Assembly: GCA_037127255.1 (NCBI GenBank)
Contig: JBANSL010000002.1
Coordinates: 43,572,392-43,636,391 of the forward strand
Length of the DNA stretch: 64,000 bases
Reading direction: 5' to 3'
From: Persicaria tinctoria
Lineage: Eukaryota > Streptophyta > Magnoliopsida > Caryophyllales > Polygonaceae
The notes beneath the pieces are model-generated. The model saw only the letters and a program-made list of their open reading frames with translations. It did not search any database and was not told the DNA's origin. Made by a program: the position numbers and the translations under genes. This document shows, piece by piece, positions 1 to 11,444 of the stretch. Numbering within the stretch: the stretch's first letter is position 1; each line of letters starts with the position of its first letter.

Positions 1-34
1 CTCCCCTCACTTAAGCTTCGCTAGTCCTCGAGCG
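1..34 (-). promoter_or_regulatory. Polypurine tract of element H
   Basis: On the minus strand this reads CTCGAGGACTAGCGAAGCTT followed by AAGTGAGGGGAG. The same arrangement (GAGGACAAACAAGCTTAAGT then a G-run) lies directly before the 3' LTR of element N at about 8580-8611, and a related one precedes the 3' LTR of element B near 60825-60857. Such a tract primes plus-strand DNA synthesis. Its position means that the 3' LTR of H begins just outside the left edge. Confidence 0.7.
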
Positions 35-1764
35 AACAATATCAAAGCAACATATACCTACGTTTTTCTCCTTCATGCATTAGCCCAAGGAGTGCTAATA
101 GTGTAATTTTTTCAATTTTACAGAAAAAATTAATTCATATCCGTAAGTTTTTTTTCTCGATATTCCGCGAATGTTCCAAGAGCTTATCTTTATTTTAAAA
201 CATTGATTATTAAAAAAATTTGGGTATTTTTCAGGTGTTTTAATTTCTATAGTTTCACTTTATAGAGTGCACTATTTGTCTTTATAATTATTTGGCTTAT
301 GTGACACAAGGGTAATCCATTGGGTTGTTGTTCCTTTTCCCACTTGGTAATCGTTGGTGGAGTTGTACTGGATTGTCGTAGTGCGATATATTTATCACAT
401 GATGTTATTATTGGTTCATAGCAACATAAGAAACTTTCAATGCTGCTTATTTTATACGTAATCATTCGAGCAGTAAAAGGTCCAAGGATATACACTCTTA
501 CCATTTTTCATTTTGGATTCTTTTTGTTGTTACTAGGACAATGTTTGTTAGTAGAATTTTGTCTCATTACCTTCCAACCATGCTTGAAGTAAAAGGTGGG
601 AAGCAAGGGTGGTGTCATCTTTATGGAGTCATTTTCATGCAATCGAAAGTAGCATGTTGTGTATATGGGGTTCAATTACTGATATTTATGGGGTCGAAAG
701 CTCATCCAACTCATTGAGACATGCGTTGTAATTCTAAAATAGGCTAAAAACAATAAACCATACATCACATAAAACAAATAAAGGCGAGGCATAGGCAGCC
801 TTAAGATGGGTTTAAATTTGAAGTATTTCATTGCATGGTTCTAATTACATTGGTCTTGGTTGTCTTCGTGTCTTTTCTTCTAAGATGTGGCTGAAGATGG
901 TCATTTCTTCTCCACCATTGAAAGTCATACCTTAAATTATCCTGAAAATAAACCATTGAACCAATACGTACTCTACAATTTAGATTCCATCACGAAATGA
1001 ACGAAAAAAAAAAAGTAGCATAAAGATGCATGGTTTCATAAGATCATCATTTCTACCAATGTAAAAGTTTCACTGATAAGTCATGAGTTCAAAGACGTAA
1101 GAAATTGAAATGCAAGTTCTACAAAGAAACCAACTAGGAGATAGATAGCAAAACCAACCACCAAATTTCAAAAAAAAAATCCAAGTGATGAAATCAAATT
1201 GCTTATCATTTCTATCACAACATCTTTTTCAATATATTTACATATACCCCAACAAATCGTAATATGCGTACAATATTAAAAACTCAACCAAAGGAGATTG
1301 GAAGATGTATAGTTGGAGAATTTCACGGGTTAAGAGTTCATCAAAACATATCCAGAAAATATCAATTCACTTTTCATTTTTTCAATCAGTTTACTCTTTC
1401 CTATCATAATGTTCAAGCAACCCATATACCTATTCTCAGAGTGAATCGACCCCTATTTAGAATATCATGAAGGGGTTGAACAAAGATTGAATCAAGCAAG
1501 CCATTCTCAAAGGCACAACATAGCAATCTAAAGTGAATAGGTGTTAAACTTAGAATAAAGTTAATCATTTCCTTTTCACATTTTCATTTAACACACAAAG
1601 AACGAGATCTCAACTTACAAACAGAAGGGCACTTAGAAGTTTTCCTTTGTTCACTTTGTTTTTTCTTTTTTATCATTTCAACTTTTCGGATTGATAAACC
1701 AACACATGGGTTCATATGAGATATCTAACCCTTCAAGTTGGGTTTCATGAGGTCATAAAGATGC
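35..1764 (-). other. Non-coding 3' tail of element H
   Basis: There is no open frame of convincing length and no recognisable domain. The stretch is AT-rich. By position it corresponds to the long non-coding interval between the env-like ORF and the polypurine tract that elements N and B also have. I see no separate insertion in it. Assignment to H is inference from the continuity across element N and the tract at 1-34. Confidence 0.55.
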
Positions 1765-1769
1765 ATAGC

Positions 1770-3465
1770 TGTTGTGCGCCTAAATTGTCATGCTTTACAT
1801 TAACTATTATATCAATTTCTGCATTCATTTCATGTCATTGGGTTAGAATTATACAGAATATATGTAGTTTATATTTATTTGCCAAATTATGGAGTCTACA
1901 CTAGTTTCTATTTAATTTTGTAGAAATTGAGACAATTTACAACAATTCAGATAAAAGAGATAACCATAGAAAAGCTCGAGGTCGACTACACCAAACTAAG
2001 GGACGAGTAGTAGTTGAACCAGAGAATGTCGAGCAGAAAACAAGAAAGAGAAGCACTCGACAACATTTTTCGACGTCGACCACTCTGGTCGATGTCGAGT
2101 ACTTTGGTCGACTTCGGCTTCATCACGCGAGTTCGAGCACAATCCGAGGAGAGCGAGTAGAGAACGCAACTCTACTCGATGTCGAGTACTCTTGTCGATG
2201 CCGAGTATTTCCCAACGCCATTCCGAGTCAAGATCGAGTGAAGATCCGAGTGTGTGGTTACTTGCAAGTGAAGTCACATGGAATTCTATCAAGACGTGTG
2301 AAGATATATCAAGTTCAAGGAAGATTTATCAACATTAGATATTTCCCTTGTCTAAATTATTAGATTTATTTCCTTTATTTACCAAGTTTTATCATTAAGA
2401 TTTAGATGGATAGTTTTAGACATAGATATATTATTCTTTCCTTGGATAGCGAGGACTGAATACTATAAATAAGGCCCTAGGGACTGGTTCTTAGGCAATT
2501 CAATTTCCATTCCAATTTACACACAACACAATAGCTAGATAGAGAGAGAGTTTAGAGAGCTTTGGCCGAGTGGAATTGTAAGAAGCGAGAGCGGATTTGG
2601 CTTCAATCGGTTGTAATCTTTGTTTTGATTCAATGCAATTTAGTTCTTTTTTATGTTATTGATGTTTGTTATGATGAACAGCGAGTAGTCACCCAACTTC
2701 TAGGGTCGGGGCGAGCTCGACGATAGCCATGTAAGGTAATGCGACAAATGTACAACTTTTAATACGATTTCATCTTCTATCCTTATGAGCATGATTCTTT
2801 TGCGACATTCGAAGGTTATCCTTATTTGTGTTATTGAAGCGAAAGTGATCTTAATGCAAACTTAAATTAATTACGTGAAAAGGATTAGTAACAATTAGAG
2901 TTTATGCAAAAGCCTCTATTTTTCTATTTGTTAATGACGAAAGTTATTTGATGAAAGACATGATCTTTTATACCTTTATCATTATTCTTATGTGGTTATT
3001 GTTGTAGTGTTGAAACCCCGATTCTGGAAGCTTTTTATCTTATTGAATTACATCCCACCAATTTTGTGTTTATTTCCTTTTATGTTCTGTTTTAATTACG
3101 GTTTAACACTGCAAATACACTCGATCTCGACTACTGACTAGTCGATCTAGAGCACTCTGATCGACGTCGAGTACCCCTGTACTTGACATAGCTTGTTTTC
3201 TTCGTTTTTTATTGTGCAACTGCAGATCCAGTTGACAGGTCTTGTCGATATCGAGTACTATACTCAACATCGAGGAGCCTTTTGGTCGATTTCGAGAGGA
3301 TTTAGGAGCTTGAAAGGCGAGCGCTGACACGTTTCCTCGTGGATACGATCTTGATTCCCTTCCACTATAACGGGAGGAAGTCTTGTAATTTTGTTTGCGT
3401 GGTTCAGGAAATCGATTTGAGATTTATATTTCGTATTTATTTCATACTTGATTTTACTCCTAACA
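1770..3465 (+). repeat. 5' LTR of element N
   Basis: It starts TGTTGTGCGCCTAAATT and ends TCCTAACA, and pairs with 8612-10229. A TATA box (TATAAAT, 2464-2470) is followed by the expected R/U5 region. Words of the TCGANNTCGA type occur both before the TATA box (about 1978-2210) and near the 3' end (about 3120-3300). It is about 78 bp longer than the 3' LTR, mainly because of a word-rich segment near 3120-3200 that is missing downstream. Confidence 0.92.
2464..2470 (+). promoter_or_regulatory. TATA box in LTR promoter of element N
   Basis: TATAAAT is followed by AAGGCCCTAGGG. The same TATA context is at 9306-9312 in the 3' LTR, and on the minus strand at 12451-12459 (solo LTR) and 33703-33710 (H 5' LTR). 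Conservation in four LTRs supports it as the core promoter of this family. Confidence 0.65.
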
Positions 3466-3470
3466 AATTT

Positions 3471-3488
3471 TGGCGCCGTTGTCGAGGA
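3471..3488 (+). promoter_or_regulatory. Primer binding site (tRNA-Asp type) of element N
   Basis: TGGCGCCGTTGTCGAGGA starts five bases after the 5' LTR. It differs at two positions from the perfect tRNA-Asp complement seen in element B at 51468-51485. The change fits decay of an old copy. Confidence 0.85.
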
Positions 3489-3553
3489 AGCAATCAATCG
3501 CGCCCTTTTAGTTCTTTTTAACTCTTTCTTTTTTGTTTTTGTTTTACAAGTGC

Positions 3554-5347
3554 ATGCGAAGAACTGATCGCACACCTATTGACCCAATTCTCGAGCCAGA
3601 ATGTTTTTTCCACCTTCAGGAATAGGCTAAGGAGGAGACTAATGTCGACAAATAACAACGAGAACGTGGTCCAACTCACGACACCACAGGAGCTTGAGCA
3701 ACTCCGCCTACGGATTGAGGAATTCACCACCAGAGAAGCAGAATATGCCCGACGAGACGCGGAATATCAATAGAATCATGAAAGGTGGGAAGCTAAGGTG
3801 GGTCGCAAAGTGAATGCCCAAAGGGAGCTCGAGGAACAATTTCAGCATGTCCCTGCAAACGCAAAGGAGTACATGCACCCTACTCTGGAAGCTTCAGAAT
3901 CGCCAATCGTCCTCCCGCGCATTAACTTTGAAATTCGTCCTTCTTTTATTACTGAAATTCACCACCAGAGAAGCAGAATATGCCTGACGAGACGCGGAAT
4001 ATCAATAGAATCATGAAAGGTGGGAAGCTAGGGTGGATCGCAAAGTGAATGCCCGAAGGGAGCTCGAGGAACAATTTCAGCATGTCCCTTCAAACACAAA
4101 GGAGTACCTGCACCCTACTCTGGAAGCTCCAGAATCGCCAATCGTCCTCCCGCGCATTAACTTTGAAATTCATCCTTCTTTTATTACTGAAATTAGGAGG
4201 AATCAATTTCAGGGGAAACCCAATGAGTGTCCTTTAGAGAACATTACTACTTTTCTAGATTTATGTGAAGCTATTGCAGATGGTGCTAATCTAGAATATC
4301 TAAAACTAAAGGCATTCCCTTGGTCTCTTTCAGGGATAGCTTCGCAGCGGCTCGAGGGTTTGCCTTCACAATCAATTCACACGTGGAATGAACTACAAGA
4401 CTTTTTTCCTAATAATTTCTTTCCTCCTGCCAAAACAGTTGCGCTCAGACAACAAGTCACGACTTTCAGACAAAAGTCAGGGGAGACATTAGCACAAGTC
4501 TGGGAGCGCTACAAAAGGTTGCTGAAATCCTGTCCTACGCATACACATCCACCATATTTCATCCGGGAGATCATCTTCAACTGCCTGGATGCAATAACAA
4601 AGGACCGGATACACCGCTTATAGGTATCTCGAGTACACACCACGACGTGCGTGGGAAACCTTTGAGACGCTGGCTAATTATGACAACACACATGGGACTT
4701 CTGCGGCCTCAACTGAAAGGTATCAAAGGCCTGCCTCATCTATGCCCTTATATGAGCCACCAAAGAAAATTGATCTGGACGTCAGGGAACAATTCCACAA
4801 TGATCAGGTACATCATCTTACCAAGTAAGTTAAATTCCTATCTAAAGATAAACCTTGTTTGGAATGTTGGTCTATGAGGCACAACACTATTGTGTGCCCA
4901 CATGCCGACCAAATACTTGCAGCTGAAACCCACGAAGAGGCACATTATGCGGGGTGGGGGGGACTACTCAAGGAAGCATCAGCAATAAAACTAGAGCCAC
5001 TATCTCTAGCCCCAGTATCAAAGAGACCCCCGCCCTACATAGCTCCTGGTCACCCTAACAAGGAAGGTAAGAAAGATGACATGCGAACCATTCTTGAGGA
5101 GATGTGGAGGAATCATACAGAAAGAAAATATTCAATCAATTTCATCCATACTCAACTGCACGACATCAACTCTAGACTCGGGGAGATAGACATCTGGCGG
5201 AAAACCATAGAGATCCAGATTGGTAAACTGGCTACATCCGTCCCAAAGCAATCAGGTACGCTCCCTAGCTCTTCTGAACTGAAGCCTAAATCTAAATCTG
5301 CAGGACAGGTGTCTGATATAAATCTAAGGAGTGGGTGTCAAATGTAA
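3554..5347 (+). pseudogene. gag remnant of element N
   Basis: Gag forms the virus-like particle that packages element RNA. The start is set at ATG 3554 because the peptide begins MRRTD, as the H gag begins MRRSG. The frame is lost after about 23 codons and recovers with a coiled, Glu/Arg-rich segment. The retrotransposon gag core lies at about 4033-4623 (motifs near NECPLENITTFLDLCEAI and ETLAQVWERYKRLLKSCPTH). A degenerate Cys motif (CWSMRHNTIVCPH) lies near 4860-4905 in another frame. A 235-bp tandem duplication at 3722-4191 adds a further frameshift. It cannot be translated as one protein. Confidence 0.82.
3722..4191 (+). repeat. 235-bp tandem duplication inside gag of element N
   Basis: Two head-to-tail copies (3722-3956 and 3957-4191) both start ATTCACCACCAGAGAAGCAG and run through the coiled segment to ACTGAAATT. 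They differ at several scattered positions, so the duplication is not recent. The unit is not a multiple of three, so it shifts the frame. Confidence 0.9.
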
Positions 5348-5389
5348 ACGCCCGAGAAGAACACCGAGCAGAAAGATGTAAGAGGCTAC

Positions 5390-5570
5390 TCGATATCGAC
5401 TAGCCTAATCGACGTCGACCAGAATATGGTCGATGTCGAGGACCTTGTTGTCGATGTCGACCAGAACACGGAGCCTACCACGAAGTCGATTACTGTAGTC
5501 GACGTCGACCAGTCTCAACCCGATGTCGACCAATCTTCTGTCAATGTCTACCACACTCCTGCAACTCTGA
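5390..5570 (+). repeat. Palindromic-word cluster in the gag-protease linker of element N
   Basis: The words TCGACGTCGA (5409-5418) and TCGATGTCGA (5430-5439 and 5451-5460), with further copies to about 5545, are separated by short unrelated sequence. In the open frame they read as repeated VDVDQ. The same kind of word recurs at 6358-6650, 7168-7320 and in both LTRs. Confidence 0.85.
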
Positions 5571-6354
5571 AGAAGAAAACGCTGTCATTCCCAATAAAAA
5601 ATTTGAAGGACCTAGCTGAGAAGAAGTTTCAGCGGTTCGTGAAGATGCTTCAAAGGCTCAACATCACCATTCCTTTCACAGAAGCTCTTCACGAGATGTC
5701 GTCATACATAAAGTTCCTCAAGAAGATCCTAACCAAAAAACAATCGATGGCTGATATCGCAGAGGAGTGCAGCAAAATGGACCTACCAGATAAAATGCCA
5801 GATCCATGTAAGTTTTCTCTAACTATTGAATTTGGTCAATACAAATTTAATGCTTTATGCGACTTAGGAGCCACTGTTAGTATCATGCCTTTATCAATCT
5901 GGTCCAAAGTCAAGATAGGTGCTTTAGAGCATGTGGATGCCCGACTCTATATGGATAAAACAATACAGTTGTCATCCCAACAGACATGGTGGACAATATG
6001 TCGGTACATGTAGGTAAGTTCTTTGTCCCTTCTGATTTCTTAGTTATCGATACGGCAGAGGAGCCTACTTGTCCAATCATTCTAGGAAGGCTCTTCTTAG
6101 CGACGGTGGATGCCAAGATAAGCATAAGGAATGGAGTGCTCACTTTCAACATCAGCGATGAGGTAATTGAGTATTCTTTTAATCAAACTGAAAGCCATAC
6201 AAGTCCTATGGAAGAGGTCAAATCAATCTCAGCCAGGTACATCACTTGCGGGGAACCAAAGGTAAGAAATTTGACTCCCGAGGAACTGGAGAAGACGGCA
6301 ATGGAAGCCCAGGTGGAGGAGATAATGGTGATTCTGAACGAGGATTCCGGATAG
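5571..6354 (+). pseudogene. Aspartic protease remnant of element N
   Basis: This is a retropepsin-type protease that would cut the Gag-Pol polyprotein. The catalytic motif reads CDLGATVSIMPLSIW (about 5860-5904) and the second conserved block reads CPIILGRLFLATVDAKISI (about 6072-6125). The upstream part (KKTLSFPIKNLKDL to LPDKMPDPCKF) is the usual lead-in of Athila-type protease. A frame change near 5985-6010 splits the domain into two overlapping frames, so it is inactive as read. Confidence 0.85.
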
Positions 6355-6689
6355 CTACTCGACATCGACCAAGCTAAGTCGACATCGACTAACTTTTATT
6401 CAGAATTTTTTCCAAGGTTTAAGTATGGGGTCGATGTCGACCAGAAGTACTCGACATAGAGTTCTCTAGTCGACGTTGACCAGAATCAAAAGCCTCCATC
6501 TACTACACCATCATCGATTAATCCACCGGATTCAGAGGAGTACTCGACGTCGACCAGACCCAGGGGCACTCGACTTCTCCTCCCTCGACAAGCAAGCCAC
6601 CAGACGCACAAATGCACTCGACGTCGAGTACTTTTACTCGATGTCAAGTAGATTAAGAGGTTCCCAATAACGATTATGCAAAGGTAAGC
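6355..6689 (+). repeat. Second word cluster of element N, at the site of missing RT/RNaseH
   Basis: Words such as TCGACATCGA, TCGATGTCGA and near-matches recur from 6358 to about 6650 with no conserved protein. In a complete relative this position would lead into reverse transcriptase. The protease side and the integrase tail are brought together here, so the pol deletion has its endpoints in or beside word clusters. Confidence 0.7.
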
Positions 6690-6986
6690 TGAGGTAAAGA
6701 CATCTCTTCCCCTATTTCCATCAAAGATTTATCTTTACATGAGAGAGGTTTGCCTTGTTATGTGCGATTATGCAGGGTTTCGAATGACGATCCTAAGGAA
6801 TACGAAGTAGGAGACAAGGTATTTGTCTCCAAATCCAAGAATCATTGGTTCCTGAATAAGTTCAATCACAAAATGTTGGGACATTTCACGGTGCACAAGA
6901 TCCATTCCGGAGGACTACAGCTGATGGATAAGAATGGGATCTTGTTCGAAGCCCAAGCCACATGGGCGCTGCAGATGCCACCTTGA
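6690..6986 (+). pseudogene. Integrase C-terminal remnant of element N
   Basis: The peptide contains EYEVGDKVFVSKSK and a HFTVHKIHSGG segment. This corresponds to the C-terminal DNA-binding part of Ty3/gypsy integrase (compare [20 protein letters not shown] of H, about 26560-26620). The catalytic DDE core is absent. The remnant is short and its assignment depends on these two motifs and on its position. Confidence 0.55.
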
Positions 6987-8611
6987 GCTTAAACGGAAGA
7001 CGTCGGCCTAACGACTATAAAGTCTAGAGCTTGTAACAAAACAATTAGTTTTTAGGATTTTTGGACACATTTACTTTTGGTTTTTGTTTTGAAACGTTAT
7101 TTTTGGGGTTTGCTATTGTGGATATTATTTGTCTAACGAATCTTCCAGGTACAAAAAAGTTGCAGACGTACTCGACGTCGAGTAACCTACTCGATGTCGA
7201 CCATCCACAATGAGAAACGGAGCTTGTGGTCAAGGAAGGATCACCCTGAGGCTTCAAGTTTACTGGATATCAAGAATATCTAGTCGACATCGACTACGCT
7301 CCTCGAAATCGACCACTTCTACAACAATTACAACACTCGATTCCGACGTTCTGCATATTTTTCTAGTGAGTTTCTTTCTTTACCCTTATGGAGTGGGGAG
7401 ACTGTAATGTTTAAGTATGGGGTGGGGGAAGGGCTTACTTTATGCATATTTGACTATATTTGATATTATTTGTGCATATTTTTTGAATTGTTCACACATG
7501 GCTATCTTTGGACTTATTATTAATCTATATGCTTTAAGTTGTTTTCCAAAGTTCATAAACAGCACCCCCATTAAATTTTTTGATTCGTGTCATGGAAGTT
7601 TTATTAACTCGACGATGCGAAATTGGATTCATTAGAGATATAGCATGAAATTGCCTAGTAAAGGGAAGTCACAATGAAATGCATATTTCTTGAAAACCAT
7701 GAAAGGAGGTAAATTTGAAGTTGCTTTTGACATATGCATGATAAGAGGACGGAGGACTTTATATTTTACATACAATGCTCATTGTTTATATCCCTAGCCA
7801 TACCTATACTTATGCATTACAAAAGTTATATTATGCCTTATTTCATATATTGCTCCACATGATCTAAATATTGCCCATTATTTACCTTGTTTCCTTATCC
7901 GGGGATTTTGTTGAGAATGGATGTCACTTATGGAGACTATTATATGGTGTTTGTGTTGTTATTGTCATTTTTGGAGTTTGGCAGGAGAATGATTCATATT
8001 ATGGAAAATTTAATGAGTGAAAGAAAATTCGGTCACCTCAAGAGATAAAAGTAGATCGACCCTGCATGCATTGAGATAATAGTTACGCATGATGGGACAC
8101 CAAATGGAGGAGTCTGAAGCACTAAGTATCCGGGGCCATTCATGACACCCATGTTTGTGACTCGCGAGAATGCAGTGCTGAGGTTAGAGAGGTAAAAGCA
8201 TAATATTGAAAGAAGCAATGAGCGATGAGCAAAAGGTGAGAAATCGAATGAAGAATGAATGTGGTATGAAAATTTGGAAATTACTCCATTTCCCCGGATC
8301 ATTAGCACCACATGGCCAAAAATATCCCACCTTTATCCTTTTACCAATCTACTCCTTATTGAGCTTAATAAAGTCCTCTTGATTATTTTTTTTTGTCACA
8401 TATCAAATAATTTTGCATAACCCTCCTTTTGTGAAAAGAAGTTGCTTTTATTCACAGGTATGAATTTTGTGGCATAAGTACCTTTTCAAGGTCGGTAATT
8501 GATTGCAGGGACATATGAGAATGGATCCAATATGTTGAGAGTTTGAATTCTTCCCATGTGTGACCATTAAAAGTATTGCTTGAGGACAAACAAGCTTAAG
8601 TATGGGGTGAT
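6987..8611 (+). other. 3' non-coding region of element N with polypurine tract
   Basis: No real gene is visible. A word cluster lies at 7168-7320. At 8131-8157 there is a block (CGGGGCCATTCATGACACCC followed by ATGTTTG) found identically in element B at 60413-60439. The stretch ends with GAGGACAAACAAGCTTAAGT and a G-run at about 8582-8611, the polypurine tract abutting the 3' LTR. Confidence 0.75.
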
Positions 8612-10229
8612 TGTTGTGCGCCTAAATTTCCATGTTTTACATTAAGTTTGATATCGATTTCTGTCGGCATTTCATGTCATTGGGTTAGAATTATACATAA
8701 TATATGTAGTTTATGCTAATTTTCCAAATTATGGAGTCTACAATACTTTCTGTTTAATTTCGAAGAAATCGAGAAAATTTACAGCAATTCAGATAAAGGA
8801 GAAAACCATAGAAAAGCTCGAGGTTGACTACACCAAACTAAAGGACGAGTAGCAGCTGAACTAGAGCATGTCGAGTAGAAAACAAGGAAGAGAAGCACTC
8901 GACAACATGTATCGACGTCGACCACTCTGATCGATGTCGAGTACTTTGGTCGACTTCAGCTTCATCACGCTAGCTCGAGCACAGTCCGAGGAGAGCGAGC
9001 AGAGAATGCAATTCTACTCGAAGTTGAGGACTCTTGTCGATGTCGAGTACTTCCCAGCGCCATTCCGAGTCCAGATCAAGTGAAGGTCCGAGTGTGTGGT
9101 TACTTGCAATTGAAGTCACATGGAATTCTATCAAGACGTGTGAAGATATATCAAGTTCAAGGAAGATTTATCCACATTAGATATTTCCCTCGTCTAAATT
9201 ATTAGATTTATTTCCTTTATTTACCAAGTTTTATCATTAAGCTTTAGATGGATAGTTTTAGATATAGATAGATTATTCTTTCCTTGGATAACGAGGATTG
9301 AATACTATAAATAAGGCCCTAGGGGCTGGTTCTTAGGTAATTCAATTTAAATTCCAATTTACACACAACACAAAAGCTAGAGAGAGAGAGAGTTTAGAGA
9401 GCTTTGGCCGAGTGGAGTTGTGAGAGGCGAGAGCGGATTTGGCCTCGATCGGTTGTAAGCTTTGTTTTGATTCAATGCAATTTAGTTCTTTTTTATGTTA
9501 TTGATGTTTTTTATGATGAAGAGTGAGTATTCTCCCAACTTCTAGGGTCAGGGAGAGTCCGATGGTAGCCAAGGTAATGCGATAAAGGTAAAACTTTTAA
9601 TGCGATTTCATCTTCTATCCCTATGAGCATGATTCTTTGCGACAGTCGATGGTGATCCTTATTTGTGTTATTGAAGCAAAAGTGATCTTAATGCAAACTT
9701 GGATTAATTCTGTGAAAAGGGTTAGTAATAATTAGGGTTTATGCGAAAGCCTCTATTTTCCTATTTGTTAATGACGAAAGTTATTTGATGAAAGGCATGA
9801 TCTTTTATACATTTAGTATTATTCTTATGTGGTTATCGTTATGGTGTTGAAACCCCGATTCTGGAAGCTTTTTATCTTATTGAATTACATCCCACCGATT
9901 TTGTGTTTATTTCCGTTTCTGTTTTGTTTTTATTTACGTTTTTTACACTACGAATACACTCGAGCTTGTTTTCGGCTGTGCAGCTGCAGATCCAGTCGAC
10001 AGGTCTTGTCGATATCGAGTACCATACTCGACGTCGAGGAGCCTTCTGGTTGATTTCGAGAGGATTTAGAAGCTTGAAAGGCGAGCACTGACACGCTTCC
10101 TCATGGACACGATCCTGATTCCCTTCCACTACAGCGGGACGAAGTCTTGTAATTTTATTTGCGTGGTTTAGGAAGTCGATTTGAGATTTATATTTCGTAT
10201 TTATTTCATAATTGAGTTTCGTCCTAACA
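8612..10229 (+). repeat. 3' LTR of element N
   Basis: It starts TGTTGTGCGCCTAAATT and ends TCCTAACA, followed by the ATAGC duplication. The TATA box is at 9306-9312. Relative to the 5' LTR it carries many substitutions and lacks a segment of roughly 75 bp near 9965, where CACTCGAG joins directly to CTTGTTTTC. Confidence 0.92.
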
Positions 10230-10234
10230 ATAGC

Positions 10235-10802
10235 ACGCATCCATTTCAAATGCTAAGGACACTTAATAGACAAAAGGTCAAATTTATTCCAGCTGATCCT
10301 AAGATACTAAAGTAGTTTGTTGGTAACACCAAAATAGATCAAATACACTGATAATAGAGCAAACATATGAATATATAGTTTCAACTATAGTAATTATTTC
10401 ATACATTTTCTTTCCTTCTACGCCATTTGAGGCTTCCCAAGGCCGGTTCGAAAATTTCGATCAAATGAGATTCAGGTTCAAAAGTCTAATTTCCTTTGGA
10501 TCATATATTTTCTACTAAGACTTGTACGTTTTTATCTACTTCAAAGTTCAAAGAAATGAGGTAGAAAGCCCAAATATATACAATGAGTGATTGAGAAGTG
10601 AGAAGGATAATGAGTTCACATGTAAGGGGGATTCTAGTAAGAGTATTTTATACTTAGTTTTCATTGTTAGAAGCAACAGAAGATAGTGTTCAATCATAGA
10701 TGGTCATGGATCATGGTGGGATCCTCCCTGCTGGTGATCGTGTGGAGGGTATCCCTAAGCTGTAAAATATGCATCCTGGCAAGCCTCGATTGCGTCAATG
10801 CG
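10235..10802 (-). other. Non-coding tail of element H after its env-like ORF
   Basis: Between the ATAGC duplication and the C-terminal part of the ATHILA-type ORF there is no supported gene. By the reconstruction it joins 1764 across element N. Confidence 0.5.
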
Positions 10803-11444
10803 CTAGCGACAATAAGTGACATCCAGCTGGATGTGTACTAGTAATGTGACCATATCTGCATGATGCTGCTGATGGAATCCCTTTTGCTGATGATAAGAAT
10901 GGTGAGATGCCTCACCCTGGTTCTGCTGCTGCTTCTCCTCCTGCTGCTCGTCATGCTCTGGATGCTCCTCCTCCATATACTCAACATCCTCCTCCTCGTG
11001 TGGGTACAAGGGATCCCTCACCCTCAGTGTAGGCTCATGCTGAGGAGAAATGCCTACAGGGTAAGGGTGCCCTGTCCATCTCCTGTACCAGTCGGGGATA
11101 TACAGAAGATCCATGTAGTCCTCTCGGATGGCCACCCAAGTAGTTTGATGGACCCAATACTCTCTATCATCTGATGGTCGAATAATCTTCCCTATCTTGA
11201 GGCTTTGACAATCTATATATGAAACCTCGGCAGAGACGTACCTCTCGAGGGGGATATGGAGCCGTCTGGCGTGAAAAGACACAATCCCGCCGTAGATGGG
11301 GCCAGCGCGGCTCCGCTGGCGGAGGAGACAATGATGTATCCACTCCGGGCCAGGGGTATAGGTACTACCTGGAACAAATTACGGCAGAGGCATTCTGTCT
11401 CCTTCTGGGTCGGAATGCGGAGCTCAGGTCTAGCCTAGAAGACG
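10803..11444 (-). pseudogene. ATHILA-type (env-like) ORF of element H, C-terminal part
   Basis: The product is of unknown function. Athila elements carry an extra ORF after integrase, often called env-like. The visible peptide includes YISPDW-like residues (YIPDWYRRWTGHPYP) and an acidic, Gln/Glu-rich tail (HDEQQEEKQQQNQGE). Position and composition match the ORF at 58281-59499 of element B, which also has an acidic tail. The N-terminal part is at 13373-13828, separated by a solo LTR with AGACG on both sides. The family assignment is inference from position and weak resemblance. Confidence 0.5.

Larger units (their letters stand above)
1770..10229 (+). mobile_element. Element N: non-autonomous Athila-like LTR element (gag and protease only)
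   Basis: The element is bounded by TG...CA long terminal repeats (1770-3465 and 8612-10229) and a perfect 5-bp duplication ATAGC (1765-1769 and 10230-10234). It has a tRNA-Asp-like primer site, gag and aspartic protease remnants, and a short integrase C-terminal remnant. It lacks reverse transcriptase, RNaseH and the integrase core. Mobilisation would have needed enzymes from a relative such as element H. It sits in the 3' tail of H in the opposite orientation. The intact duplication shows that it transposed rather than arose by rearrangement, but frame breaks show that it is old. Confidence 0.92.

Noticed and set aside
5390..5570. VDVDQ repeats as a protein repeat domain
   Set aside because: The underlying words also occur in LTRs and are read in other frames elsewhere, so the peptide repeat is a by-product.
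10860..11174. Leu-rich plus-strand frame resembling a membrane protein
   Set aside because: It is the complement of the Gln/Glu/His-rich tail of the env-like ORF on the minus strand.
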